From: UBA1764 sp045642565
GTDB taxonomy: Bacteria; Bacillota; Clostridia; Peptostreptococcales; Anaerovoracaceae
Length of the DNA: 64,000 nt
Reading direction: 5' to 3'
Assembly (NCBI GenBank): GCA_045642565.1
Contig: JAZUJE010000013.1
Location: 1 to 64,000, forward strand
The first letter of the stretch is position 1; each line of letters starts with the position of its first letter. Of this stretch, positions 17,147 through 26,489 are shown piece after piece. The notes beneath the pieces are model-generated. The model did no database searches. It worked only from the letters and a program-made list of their open reading frames with translations, and had not been told where the DNA came from. The position numbers and the translations under genes were made by a program.

Positions 17147-19699
17147 ATGAAAAATACCGTATTGGGCATACTCGCGCATGTTGACGCAGGAAAAACCACC
17201 ATGTCCGAGGCAATGCTTTACAAGAGCGGAAAGATAAGAAATCTTGGCCGCGTAGACCATAAAGACAGCTATTTAGACAATTTCTTGATAGAAAGACAGC
17301 GAGGAATCACTATTTTTTCTAAGCAAGCTATTTTTGATATTGACGATTTACACATAAATCTTTTGGACACACCAGGGCATATGGACTTTTCTTCGGAAAT
17401 GGAAAGAACCTTATCCGTGCTTGATTATGCAATATTAGTAATTAGTGGCCCTGATGGAGTTCAGGCACATACGCAAACACTTTGGGATTTATTAAAACGC
17501 TATCATGTCCCAACATTCATCTGGATTAACAAAATGGATCTTACAGATAGAGATGTATTATCCGATTTATTAAATCATTTTGGGACCGGTTTTGTAAACT
17601 TTAACAATATTGATTATGAGAAGATTGCAGAGCTTGATGAAGATGCCATAGAAGAATACATCGCAGGATCCATATCAAAAGAAACAATTCAAAAACTTAT
17701 TTCACAAAGAAAACTATTTCCTTGTTATTTTGGATCGGCATTAAAGCTTCAAGGGATTGATGAATTTTTGAATGGTCTATCCACTTATATCAAGGCTTCC
17801 GAATATCCTGACGAATTCAAAGCACGCGTTTATAAAATTACACATGACGAAGACGGTCAAAGACTAACATGGATTAAACTTGCAGGCGCATGTTTACATC
17901 CACGGGATATAATTGCCGATGAAAAAGTCACTCAAATCCGATCTTACAGCGGAATGAAATTCACAACTGTAAACGAAGCCCTCCCGGGGAATATTTATGC
18001 TCTCTGCGGTTTAAATAATACTTATGCAGGACAAGGTTTGGGTGCAGAAATTAATGCAGAATTGCCTATATTAGAACCTGTGCTCTCGTACCGTATCACC
18101 CCACCGCCAAACATTGACAGTATAACGGCAATGCAAAAACTAAGTATTCTTTCAGAAGAAGACCCGATGCTTCGTATTGTTTGGAATAGCCAGCTAAAAG
18201 AGATACAAGCCCAGCTCATGGGTGAAGTACAAATCGAAGTACTAAAAGAACTAATATCAGAAAGATACAATATGGATGTTGATATAGATACAGGCAAAAT
18301 TGTTTATAAAGAAACAATTCAGCAACCTGTCATCGGCATGGGCCACTTTGAACCACTCAGGCACTATGCTGAAGTTCATCTTCTTATGGAACCTCTTCCT
18401 GCCGGTACAGGACTTATCTTTACTTCAGCTTGCAGTACTGATGACCTTGATTTAAATTGGCAAAGACTTATTCTAACCAACTTGATGGAAAAACCACATG
18501 TTGGAGTTTTGACAGGATCTCCGATTACAGATATGAAAATAAGTCTAATTGCAGGACGAGCTCATTTAAAGCATACCGAAGGCGGAGATTTTAGACAAGC
18601 CGTTTACCGTGCCGTAAGACAAGGTCTTATGTCTGCAAAAAATGTTTTGCTTGAGCCTTATTATGACTATAGTTTAGAGCTTCCATCAGAATACATCGGA
18701 CACGCCATCAGCGATTTAAAAGCAATGTCTTGCAGCTTTGGAGCTCCGATTGATTTAGGTGAAACAATAGTACTTGAAGGAAAAGGTCCTGTATCAGAAC
18801 TCCAAAATTATCTTGTTGAACTTTTATCCTATACCAGAGGTAAAGGACGCTTGTCATGCAAGTTCGCAGGGCACTTCCCTTGCCACAATGCCGAAAAAGT
18901 AGTGTGCGGAATAGGATATGAAGCAGAAAGAGATATAGAGAACTCTGCAGATTCCGTTTTCTGCTCTCATGGGGCTGGAGTTAATGTTAAGTGGAATAAG
19001 GTTTCTGAATTTGTTCACCTCGATAGCGGAATAAAGCTTAATGATGATACTATAGAAGTCATACATGCACCAAAAGTAAGAACCGGAAATATTAGCTTTG
19101 ATGAAAAAGAGCTCGAAGCTATAATGCAAAAAGAATTCGGCGAGATCAAACGGCCTCAAATCGCAAGCGTTACAGTTGATTTTGGAAATCACGAGAAAAA
19201 GAAAAACAAAGAAATCAAAAAAGACTATTTAATTATCGATGGATATAATATTATCTTCGGCTGGGATGAACTAAAAGAACTGGCAAAAGACAATATAGAA
19301 TATGCCAGATCAAAGCTAATTAATATGCTTGCAAACTATAAAGCCTATAAAGGTAATGAGGTTTGTCTAATATTTGACGGATATAAGCTTAAAGATAATC
19401 TTGGAACCAAGCAAGACCTTCACGGCATACATATAGCATACACTAAGGAAGGAGAAAGCGCAGACTCATATATAGAGTCACTAATACATGAAATAGGTAA
19501 AAACTATTCTGTGCGCGTCGCCACATCTGACGGGCTTATACAGCTTGCGGCTTTAAGATCCGGTGTCATTAGACTATCAAGCAGAGAGCTTCAATATGAA
19601 CTTATGCAGGCTCTAAAAGAAATAGACTATTTACTCAAAGAAACAAACAAAAGCAATATAAAACTTAGCGATGTAGCTAAAATAAATGCAGGCCATTGA
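17147..19699 (+). CDS. EF-G/TetM-like ribosomal GTPase fused to a YacP/Rae1-type NYN nuclease
   Basis: This is an 850-aa fusion. Residues about 1-640 are a translation GTPase of the ribosomal-protection type, with G1 AHVDAGKTT (10-18), switch RGIT, G3 DTPGH (74-78), G4 NKMD (128-131), then EF-G-like domains II-V. A charged linker (EKKKNKEIKK) leads to a NYN domain from about 693 (YLIIDGYNIIF). It has the expected acidic residues near 698, 744, 773 and 795. YacP/Rae1 is known to cleave mRNA in the ribosomal A site, so the fusion may join GTPase-driven A-site access to mRNA cutting. Whether it gives tetracycline resistance is unknown. ATG 17147 lacks a Shine-Dalgarno site and is probably leaderless. 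Confidence 0.88.
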   Translation: MKNTVLGILAHVDAGKTTMSEAMLYKSGKIRNLGRVDHKDSYLDNFLIERQRGITIFSKQAIFDIDDLHINLLDTPGHMDFSSEMERTLSVLDYAILVISGPDGVQAHTQTLWDLLKRYHVPTFIWINKMDLTDRDVLSDLLNHFGTGFVNFNNIDYEKIAELDEDAIEEYIAGSISKETIQKLISQRKLFPCYFGSALKLQGIDEFLNGLSTYIKASEYPDEFKARVYKITHDEDGQRLTWIKLAGACLHPRDIIADEKVTQIRSYSGMKFTTVNEALPGNIYALCGLNNTYAGQGLGAEINAELPILEPVLSYRITPPPNIDSITAMQKLSILSEEDPMLRIVWNSQLKEIQAQLMGEVQIEVLKELISERYNMDVDIDTGKIVYKETIQQPVIGMGHFEPLRHYAEVHLLMEPLPAGTGLIFTSACSTDDLDLNWQRLILTNLMEKPHVGVLTGSPITDMKISLIAGRAHLKHTEGGDFRQAVYRAVRQGLMSAKNVLLEPYYDYSLELPSEYIGHAISDLKAMSCSFGAPIDLGETIVLEGKGPVSELQNYLVELLSYTRGKGRLSCKFAGHFPCHNAEKVVCGIGYEAERDIENSADSVFCSHGAGVNVKWNKVSEFVHLDSGIKLNDDTIEVIHAPKVRTGNISFDEKELEAIMQKEFGEIKRPQIASVTVDFGNHEKKKNKEIKKDYLIIDGYNIIFGWDELKELAKDNIEYARSKLINMLANYKAYKGNEVCLIFDGYKLKDNLGTKQDLHGIHIAYTKEGESADSYIESLIHEIGKNYSVRVATSDGLIQLAALRSGVIRLSSRELQYELMQALKEIDYLLKETNKSNIKLSDVAKINAGH

Positions 19700-19715
19700 A
19701 CAAAGCCTGCATTTA
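19683..19715. terminator. Bidirectional terminator between convergent genes
   Basis: An 11-bp perfect stem (TAAATGCAGGC/GCCTGCATTTA, arms 19683-19693 and 19705-19715) includes the stop codon of the GTPase-NYN gene. It is followed on the plus strand by a T-rich run and on the minus strand by a T-rich run after the CNNM gene. Confidence 0.88.
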
Positions 19716-19716
19716 C

Positions 19717-20943
19717 TTATTTTTTCACGACATCAAGACTTAAAACTCTCATCTCTTCGCATTCACTAATCGTGAAGCTCAAATTCTTATAATTAAATCT
19801 GTCTCCCACTTCAGGGTACTTTTCAATCTTTTCTATAGCCCATCCACCTATCGTGGCATTATCATCGCCAAGTTCAGATTCCTCATCATCCATATCTAAC
19901 TCCTCAAAGAAATCTTCAAGACGCATATCTCCGTCTACTTCAAACTTATCATCTGATAATTCAACAAACTCTTCATCGACTATGTCTTTTTCGTCGAATA
20001 TTTCTCCGACAAGTTGCTCTAAAACATCTTCCATGGTAGCGATTCCCATAGTTCCGCCATATTCATCGGTAACAACAACCATATGAGTTGATGTCTTCTG
20101 CATTAAATCGAAGACTTCGTCAAGCGGCGTTGTTTTATAAACAAATTGAGCATCTATCATCATTTCCTGAAGGTTCAACTCTGCTCCACTTGCTAAGTCT
20201 CGTAAAACCTGTGTCGTATGCAATATACCGACAATATGATCAGGAGTTTCTCTATAAACCGGAAGCCTTGAGTATTTAGATTTCAAAATTAGATTTAATA
20301 GTTTTGTATTATCATCTTCAATATCTAAGGCCACCATATCTACACGAGGAGTTATGATTTCATATATTGGCGTATCATCAAAATCTAATGTGTGCTGCAA
20401 AAGTTCAGCCTTATCTTCATCTACAACGCCCTCTTCTTCGGCAGTATCAAACATAGTCTCAAGGTCATCTTCAGTCACAGCATCATCTATGACGCTCTTT
20501 TTCCAAAGTTTTGCCACAAAGGACACAAATGCATTCGCAACAGTCACTATTGGCTTTGTTATAAACATCCATACATCAATTGGTATTGCAGATAATTTTG
20601 CAAAGCCTTCAGGATTTTTGCTTGCAACGACTTTAGGGAGAATCTCTCCAAATGTAATAATTAGTAATGTCATTACAATAGTTGCAAGCCATGCCCCATT
20701 ATCACCAAAAAGCGAAATTGCTATGACTGTAGCTAATGCAGATGCTCCGATATTTACAAGATTATTACCTACTAAGATGCTTATTAAAGCAACTTCATAC
20801 TTTAAATAAATCTTATGTGCACGCTTTGCATTTGTTTTTCTTAATTTAATTTCACTTGCAGATGCAAAGGCAATTTCAGATCCCGAGAACAGTGCTGACA
20901 AAATAAGGCAACATAATATTGCAATATAAGGAAGTATTTTCAT
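19717..20943 (-). CDS. CNNM/CorC-type membrane transporter (DUF21-CBS-CorC_HlyC)
   Basis: This 408-aa protein has an N-terminal DUF21 membrane domain of about four hydrophobic segments (1-180), a CBS pair (about 195-310, including YEIITPRVDMVALDIED and DEYGGTMGIATMEDVLEQLVG), and a C-terminal CorC_HlyC domain (about 325-408). The family exports or regulates Mg2+/Co2+ and was formerly called haemolysin-like. It overlaps the upstream paralogue by 4 nt (ATGA), so the two are translationally coupled and may form a heteromer. Confidence 0.9.
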   Translation of the reverse strand: MKILPYIAILCCLILSALFSGSEIAFASASEIKLRKTNAKRAHKIYLKYEVALISILVGNNLVNIGASALATVIAISLFGDNGAWLATIVMTLLIITFGEILPKVVASKNPEGFAKLSAIPIDVWMFITKPIVTVANAFVSFVAKLWKKSVIDDAVTEDDLETMFDTAEEEGVVDEDKAELLQHTLDFDDTPIYEIITPRVDMVALDIEDDNTKLLNLILKSKYSRLPVYRETPDHIVGILHTTQVLRDLASGAELNLQEMMIDAQFVYKTTPLDEVFDLMQKTSTHMVVVTDEYGGTMGIATMEDVLEQLVGEIFDEKDIVDEEFVELSDDKFEVDGDMRLEDFFEELDMDDEESELGDDNATIGGWAIEKIEKYPEVGDRFNYKNLSFTISECEEMRVLSLDVVKK

Positions 20944-21956
20944 TCAACTACCTCCTCTTCATCTTTGATATCTCCGACAAGTTCTTCTAATATATCCTCA
21001 ACAGTTATCAAACCTATAACCTGGCCTGAACCATTTTTTACAAAAGCCATGTGGGTTCTATGCGCAGATAAATCAGGCAGGATATCATCAATTGGTAATG
21101 TTGCCGGTATGTAATATGCTTTATCAAGCATCGAATTCGATTTAAGAACTTTGCGGCCGCGAATCTTTGCCTTAAGATATTTGCGAATATGCAATACACC
21201 CTTAATATTGCCATTAGCATCGAGAACAGGGAATCTTGAAAAATGATTTTCCTCAATAATTTTATATATTTCTTCCTCGCTCATCTGATCGCTGATAGTA
21301 ACGACCATAGCCCAAGGCATTAATATATCTTTGGCCGTAGTTTCGGTAAATTCCAATGCAGATTGCAATAATTCCGTAGTATCTTCGTCTATTCTATCTT
21401 CTTCATCTATGTTTTCGATAATATCGTTAAACTCTTCTTCTGTTACTGTTAAATCTTCATCTTTCGCCGCAGGGAAAATTTTTGCAATCAAAGACGTAAT
21501 TGCTGTAAAAATAAAGCTAATAGGCTTAAGCAATTTCATAAAAAATATCAGAGATGGAGCGATAACAGGCGCAAGTTTTTCGCTGCAAGCCTTTGCATAT
21601 GATTTTGGAATCATTTCTGCAAAGATAAAGACAATGAAGGTTATGACAAAAGTAGTAATAGTTACTCCGGCATTACCCCAAAGCTTTGATGCTAAAAGTG
21701 TTGCTAATGAAGAACATGCAATATGCATAATATTGTTTCCGATAAGTAATGTTGTAAGAGCACTATCAAAGTTATCTAATATGTATAAAACCTTTTCTGC
21801 GCGCTTATCACCATCATCTGCATCTGAAATCATACGTATCCTATTGACTGATGCAAAGCTTGTCTCTGCAGCAGCAAAATACGCACCGCCTAATAATAGC
21901 AGCACAATCGCAATTAGATATGATAACGGAATAGCGGAAATACTTCCAGTGTCCAT
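20940..21956 (-). CDS. CNNM-type membrane protein lacking the CorC_HlyC domain
   Basis: This 338-aa paralogue of the next gene has the DUF21 membrane domain (about 1-180) and a CBS pair (about 195-325, with AKDILMPWAMVVTISD and GSGQVIGLITVEDILEEL). It then stops at an acidic tail instead of continuing into CorC_HlyC. No frameshift is visible, and the stop overlaps the next start, so the short form looks natural. AAAGAGGTGA precedes the ATG. A division of labour with its longer neighbour in Mg2+ homeostasis is inferred. Confidence 0.88.
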   Translation of the reverse strand: MDTGSISAIPLSYLIAIVLLLLGGAYFAAAETSFASVNRIRMISDADDGDKRAEKVLYILDNFDSALTTLLIGNNIMHIACSSLATLLASKLWGNAGVTITTFVITFIVFIFAEMIPKSYAKACSEKLAPVIAPSLIFFMKLLKPISFIFTAITSLIAKIFPAAKDEDLTVTEEEFNDIIENIDEEDRIDEDTTELLQSALEFTETTAKDILMPWAMVVTISDQMSEEEIYKIIEENHFSRFPVLDANGNIKGVLHIRKYLKAKIRGRKVLKSNSMLDKAYYIPATLPIDDILPDLSAHRTHMAFVKNGSGQVIGLITVEDILEELVGDIKDEEEVVE

Positions 21957-21990
21957 ATGGACAAAATCACCTCTTTCTTATTAAAACAAT

Positions 21991-23334
21991 TTATTTTACC
22001 ACAGTTTTGTGTTTCATATGTATTAAATAATACACTGCCATCCCGGAACTTGTCAAAGTCCACGACACAGGATAACAACTTGACAGGCATTTAAGAGTTG
22101 GATAAGCAGAGAATACAAACTTAAGCCAAATTAACCTGAATAAGCATACACTGACAGCAATTATTATAAAAGGAACAATAGTTTTCCCTTCCCCACGCAA
22201 TGCACCGGAAAAAATTTCGTTAATGACCCAAATCCAATAAATAGGACCAAAGAATCTAACTAACCAAATACCAGTTTCTATAACCTCGGGGTCATCATTA
22301 AATAATGGTACTATTATATTTTGCGTCAACAACATAAATGCGCAAAATGCCACACTCATTCCGCCGAAAATTACAAAAGAAGCCTTTACGCCCTTCTTCA
22401 TTCTTGTAAAATCGCCCTTGCCATAATTTTGGCCGACAAAATTACTGATAGTTGTATTCACCGAGGCCATTAAGCCCCAGAAAAATGCATCAATTTTTTC
22501 TTCGATAGTCCATGCGGCTACCACAACTGTTCCCAGCGTATTAATACCTACTTGTACAAGAATATTTGTAAAGCTATACATCAAGCTTTGCAAGCCAAGA
22601 GGAATACCTATTTTTAGTATTCTTTTCAAAAGAATAAAATCAATACGAAGCTTATTCAAGTCTAAAGCATAGCTTTCACCTTTAACTCTCATAAGTTTTG
22701 TAATTACAAGTACACAGCTAATACCTTGAGCTAAAATTGTAGCATATGCAGCGCCTGAAACTCCGAGATTTAAGCCACATACAAACCAAATATCCACAAC
22801 AATATTTACGATAGAACTAATCGCTAAATATATAAAAGGACTTTTTGAATCGCCAACAGCACGCAATATACCTGCGCCCATATTATATAAAACCTGAAAC
22901 AACACGCCAACAAATATGATGCGAAGATACACAATAGAATCTTCCATTGTTTCAGCCGGAGTCTTCATTACATATAAGATATTTGCAGTAAAAATATATC
23001 CGATAATGCTGATTACTACTCCGCACAAGGTGGCAAATAGTAAAGATGTATGCACCGACTTTGATAATCTATCAGAATCTCTTGCTCCAAAAAATTGAGC
23101 AATTAATATTGAACCTCCGGAAGTAAGGCCAACAAAAAAGTTAACTAATGCCATGCTAACCAAGGAGGCCGATCCCCCGACAGCTGCAAGCGCAATAGTT
23201 CCTACATATTTTCCAACAACCAAACCATCAATAGCATTGTAAAGTTGCTGAAAAAACGTACCTATCGCAAGTGGCACAAAATATAAAATTAATTTTTTCC
23301 AAACATTGCCTTGGGTGAGGTCGTTTTTAATCAT
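21991..23334 (-). CDS. MATE-family multidrug/metabolite efflux pump
   Basis: This 447-aa polytopic membrane protein has about twelve hydrophobic segments in two related halves (first half ending near 215, second near 430). MATE features include an N-terminal QLYNAIDGLVVGKYVG segment and the linker between helices 6 and 7. The exported compound is not predictable. It overlaps the preceding 5'-nucleotidase-like gene by 8 nt and is the second of two MATE genes in the same run. GAAGAA before the ATG is a weak ribosome site. Confidence 0.9.
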   Translation of the reverse strand: MIKNDLTQGNVWKKLILYFVPLAIGTFFQQLYNAIDGLVVGKYVGTIALAAVGGSASLVSMALVNFFVGLTSGGSILIAQFFGARDSDRLSKSVHTSLLFATLCGVVISIIGYIFTANILYVMKTPAETMEDSIVYLRIIFVGVLFQVLYNMGAGILRAVGDSKSPFIYLAISSIVNIVVDIWFVCGLNLGVSGAAYATILAQGISCVLVITKLMRVKGESYALDLNKLRIDFILLKRILKIGIPLGLQSLMYSFTNILVQVGINTLGTVVVAAWTIEEKIDAFFWGLMASVNTTISNFVGQNYGKGDFTRMKKGVKASFVIFGGMSVAFCAFMLLTQNIIVPLFNDDPEVIETGIWLVRFFGPIYWIWVINEIFSGALRGEGKTIVPFIIIAVSVCLFRLIWLKFVFSAYPTLKCLSSCYPVSWTLTSSGMAVYYLIHMKHKTVVK

Positions 23335-24334
23335 GTTTATTCTTCTTTGAGTGCTTACCTTCTTTAAAAAACGCCTCCAACAACGCTTTTATCAATTTAA
23401 TGAATAAAAACAATATAATTACAAAAAGAATACCCAAACCAATTGCAATATATGTTGCAAGCCCTGGATCTCCGAATATTGAAACAATGCCATTAAGCTC
23501 TAACTTTTGCTTACGGCCCTGAATCTTTTCGTACACTCTTGGAATCTCGTCAAGTGAACGCAAATAATCTGCAATTGCATACCACTCTTTCATTTCAAGT
23601 CCATCGCGAGTTAAAATTTCACAGTCGTGCAAATTTTCCACAACGCTTCCATCAGCATTCTTAGGAATAATAGATATTACCCCTTTTGTTAATTCGTTTA
23701 AACGCCCGAGTATATTTGCTACATAAACATTACAACAGATTTTGTATAATTTATTATCTTCAATCTCAGAATCAGTTTTAATGCCAAATTCATCATGGAG
23801 TTTAATATCAACGACTTTATCCATCACAACGCGCTTCTCATTGTAACTATATCTTAAACCGCTATAACTCAGCTTAAGATCTGGAGTCGTTGGCCCCAAA
23901 GAAGCATCTGATTCAACTAAAAATCTAAGCTCTTTACCTGTAATATATATGCAAATCAAAGTCTGCTCTGCATCATCACTTTCGTCTAAAGAGCAAATAT
24001 CAAATACATCCTCTGCAGTAATATCACCCTTAGAGAATGTATCTTGTATTGTTTCAAGGGAAACAAGTGCAACATCTATATCATTAATACCATTTTTTCT
24101 GGTTTCGTATATATATGAATCTGCCACCAAATTACCTATAGGGTATTCTTGGCATGTTAAATACAAGTTATTAAGAGAAATAAAATCAAAGCTGCTATGC
24201 GCAATAATTTCATCATCTTCAAATCCATATTGTGTAAAACAAGAATCTGACAATGATGTTCCTTCTGCGCTAACAGGTACTACCGAAAGCAATAGCAATA
24301 TAACAGTTAATATTAAAACTATTTTCTTTCGCAT
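23327..24334 (-). CDS. Membrane-anchored orphan 5'-nucleotidase C-terminal domain protein
   Basis: This 335-aa exported protein has a signal peptide at 1-24 (MRKKIVLILTVILLLLSVVP). The body (about 35-275) matches the C-terminal substrate-binding domain of 5'-nucleotidases (YPIGNLVADSYIYETR, then ALVSLETIQDTFSKGDIT and IYITGKELRFLVE). A transmembrane helix (about 287-315) and a basic tail end the protein. The N-terminal metallophosphatase domain that does catalysis is absent, so it may bind nucleosides or nucleotides at the surface. ATG 24334 is chosen for the signal peptide and a GGTGA site. It sits between two MATE pumps, which suggests sensing or scavenging linked to export. Confidence 0.75.
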   Translation of the reverse strand: MRKKIVLILTVILLLLSVVPVSAEGTSLSDSCFTQYGFEDDEIIAHSSFDFISLNNLYLTCQEYPIGNLVADSYIYETRKNGINDIDVALVSLETIQDTFSKGDITAEDVFDICSLDESDDAEQTLICIYITGKELRFLVESDASLGPTTPDLKLSYSGLRYSYNEKRVVMDKVVDIKLHDEFGIKTDSEIEDNKLYKICCNVYVANILGRLNELTKGVISIIPKNADGSVVENLHDCEILTRDGLEMKEWYAIADYLRSLDEIPRVYEKIQGRKQKLELNGIVSIFGDPGLATYIAIGLGILFVIILFLFIKLIKALLEAFFKEGKHSKKNKHD

Positions 24335-24335
24335 A

Positions 24336-25709
24336 TTATTCACCATGTTGAATATTCTTTTTAACATATAACATAAATACTATGGCTGTTATAATCGAGT
24401 TTGCACAATCTCCGGCAGCCTGAGCCCATGCCAAACCATTCATTCCAAGCACCTCGTTTAATAAGTATAAAGCCGGTATGCAAAGTCCGCAATATCTGAC
24501 AATAGACATCCAGAATGTATGCTTACCAGACCCGACTCCCTGGAAAAAGTGAATCATATAAAAGCTTAAAAACATAAATATTGATGCAATAGCCCTTCTC
24601 CTTAGGAACGCTGCTCCAAGGGCAACAGTTTCTGCATCATTAATGAAAAACTTTGTAAGCTGCGGAGCAAAAATTTCATAAAGAACTATGCTTATCAAAC
24701 TAATAATTACTCCACGACGCCTTGTACATTTTACATAATCAAGCATTCTATCATATTTATGTGCAGAATAATTGTATGCAACAAGAGGTGTCATTCCCAT
24801 GCACAAGCCAACGCAAGTATTAAGTGAAAACCTTTCGATTTTTATAGTCATACCGATAGCCGCAACAGCTTTATCACCATATACAGCCATCAACTTATTT
24901 AAAATCATATTATTAACATCGAATAATAATGTTGTTGCTGCCGATGGGAAACCAACAGCAAATATGTTTTTTATATTCATCCTTGTCGGCAATCCACTTG
25001 CAAGTGAAAATCCGAGAGGAGTTGAATCTTTTAGTTTAAGAAAAACAAAAATGTAATAAACGACTACAACAAAATTTGAAAACATTGTTGCAATTCCGGC
25101 GCCAACCACTTCAAACCCTTTTGGAAGAATAACAAACATTAAAACCGGATCTAAGATAATATTAATTATTCCGCCCATAGAAATGCCAAACCCAGCCTCT
25201 TTAGAATGTCCGACACTTCTTAGTAAATTTGACATGGTGCTTGTCAATACTGTTGGAATTCCACCAAGTACAACGACACATGTCATATATTGCTTTGTAA
25301 AGAGGAATGCTTCATCACTTGCACCAAGAAATCTTAAAAGCGGATTCATAAATGCAAAAATCAGCAATGAATACAAAGCACCCATTACCAACGCTATATA
25401 AAAGCTTATAGCTGCAACCTTTTTAGCTTCCCGTTCATTTTTGACTCCCAATAGACGCGACACAAGAGTTCCGCCACCTGTTCCGGAAACAATAGCCACC
25501 GGAGCAGACATAGCAAAAATAGGAAAAGTAAGTGATGTCGCTGTAATCATCAAAGGATTATTTACTCTTCCAATAAAAAATGTATCCGCAATATTGTAAA
25601 TCAATGTTATAAGTTGACCGGCAATTGCAGGAAGCGCCAGTTCAGTTAATGATTTTCCAATAGGAAGCTCTTCAAATATTTCTTTTGTACTATATTTTGA
25701 TTCTAACAT
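24336..25709 (-). CDS. MATE-family efflux pump behind a structured 5' RNA
   Basis: This 457-aa polytopic membrane protein begins with the DinF/NorM-like segment LTELALPAIAGQLITLIYNIADTF and has about twelve hydrophobic helices. The ATG at 25709 is preceded 11 nt upstream by AAGGUG. That site is also the 3' strand of the closing helix of the RNA at 25721-25881. This placement suggests translation is controlled by the RNA. It is followed 1 nt later by the 5'-nucleotidase-like gene. Substrate unknown. Confidence 0.9.
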   Translation of the reverse strand: MLESKYSTKEIFEELPIGKSLTELALPAIAGQLITLIYNIADTFFIGRVNNPLMITATSLTFPIFAMSAPVAIVSGTGGGTLVSRLLGVKNEREAKKVAAISFYIALVMGALYSLLIFAFMNPLLRFLGASDEAFLFTKQYMTCVVVLGGIPTVLTSTMSNLLRSVGHSKEAGFGISMGGIINIILDPVLMFVILPKGFEVVGAGIATMFSNFVVVVYYIFVFLKLKDSTPLGFSLASGLPTRMNIKNIFAVGFPSAATTLLFDVNNMILNKLMAVYGDKAVAAIGMTIKIERFSLNTCVGLCMGMTPLVAYNYSAHKYDRMLDYVKCTRRRGVIISLISIVLYEIFAPQLTKFFINDAETVALGAAFLRRRAIASIFMFLSFYMIHFFQGVGSGKHTFWMSIVRYCGLCIPALYLLNEVLGMNGLAWAQAAGDCANSIITAIVFMLYVKKNIQHGE

Positions 25710-25720
25710 TTAATAAAACA

Positions 25721-25881
25721 CACCTTAGCTGACCAGGTCTTTGACCCCACACTCGCCTTTACCGGATTTCCCGAGGACTTACTTCTAAGCTATGCCATGA
25801 TCACGCATGCCTCTTGCTATGCGCTTACGTGGATCCCTTTGCCCATAGCTGGCTTGGACTTTCAACCTCAGACCTAAGGTG
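25721..25881 (-). ncRNA. Structured RNA closing over the MATE Shine-Dalgarno site
   Basis: The 189 bp between the LUD gene and the MATE gene hold no reading frame. On the minus strand a perfect 8-bp helix (CACCUUAG 25874-25881 with CUAAGGUG 25721-25728) encloses 145 nt with GCUAUG/CAUAGC, GAGG/CCUC and GGUC/GACC helices and purine-rich loops (GAAAGUCC, GGUAAAGG, GUCAAAGACC). The 3' strand of the closing helix contains AAGGUG, the only ribosome site before the MATE ATG. It may be a translational riboswitch, or a stand-alone RNA such as the raiA-motif class. I cannot assign the family. Confidence 0.6.
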
Positions 25882-25898
25882 CATTTAGCGTAAATTAA

Positions 25899-26489
25899 CT
25901 AATAACCTAATTCTTCGTCAACAATAACAATTTCAAAATTTTTAAATGATGTCGGCTTTTTCCAAAGCACTGATAATGATTTGCAAATACGTTCCGGGCT
26001 ATTACAGTTATAACACTTATCAGCCTTTTTTGCGCAAGGAGTATTTCTGTTAAGTCTTTGCGCATTTTTCGGAGCCGCAATATTTCTTGCTCTGTAAAGA
26101 GCTTTATCATAGTCTTCAGCAATCTTATTCGATCCAACTATCATAAAATATTCGTCATGTCCAAAGGACATAGATGCTACTCTGTTACCGGTACCATCGA
26201 TGTTAATAATTTCTCCCGTCTCTGCAATTGCATTAGCAGATGAAATATAGACATCAGTTCTTGCAGCATCTGCAAGCTCACCTTCGTGCCAATGATGGTG
26301 AATATTATTATGGCTGTTTAACAAATCAATCAGTCCTATTTGTTCAACAGTAATTGACCCACCAAAGCCTACACTTTTTCCATCGATTTTTTTATTCAAG
26401 TATTCAGCAGCTTCTTTTCCGGTAGTGAAATGTGAAACAGCAAACCCATTATCAAGCAGATTTTTTGTTAGCTTTTCTAAATTGTACAT
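25899..26489 (-). CDS. LUD-domain (LutC/YkgG, DUF162) protein
   Basis: This 196-aa protein carries the LUD fold (GKEAAEYLNKKIDGKSVGFGGSIT, then DVYISSANAIAETGEIINIDGTGNRVASM). Homologues are LutC and part of LutB in lactate oxidation, but many clostridial copies are stand-alone with unknown function. A Cys-rich stretch near 150-168 (TPCAKKADKCYNC, then ICKSL) suggests metal binding. It overlaps murI by 13 nt and is the last gene of the operon that begins at cls. No lactate-utilisation partners are next to it. Confidence 0.82.
   Translation of the reverse strand: MYNLEKLTKNLLDNGFAVSHFTTGKEAAEYLNKKIDGKSVGFGGSITVEQIGLIDLLNSHNNIHHHWHEGELADAARTDVYISSANAIAETGEIINIDGTGNRVASMSFGHDEYFMIVGSNKIAEDYDKALYRARNIAAPKNAQRLNRNTPCAKKADKCYNCNSPERICKSLSVLWKKPTSFKNFEIVIVDEELGY

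Noticed and set aside
17147..19699. Calling the GTPase fusion a tetracycline-resistance gene
   Set aside because: The GTPase resembles ribosomal-protection proteins, but the family includes housekeeping members and the NYN fusion is not part of known Tet(M)-type determinants.
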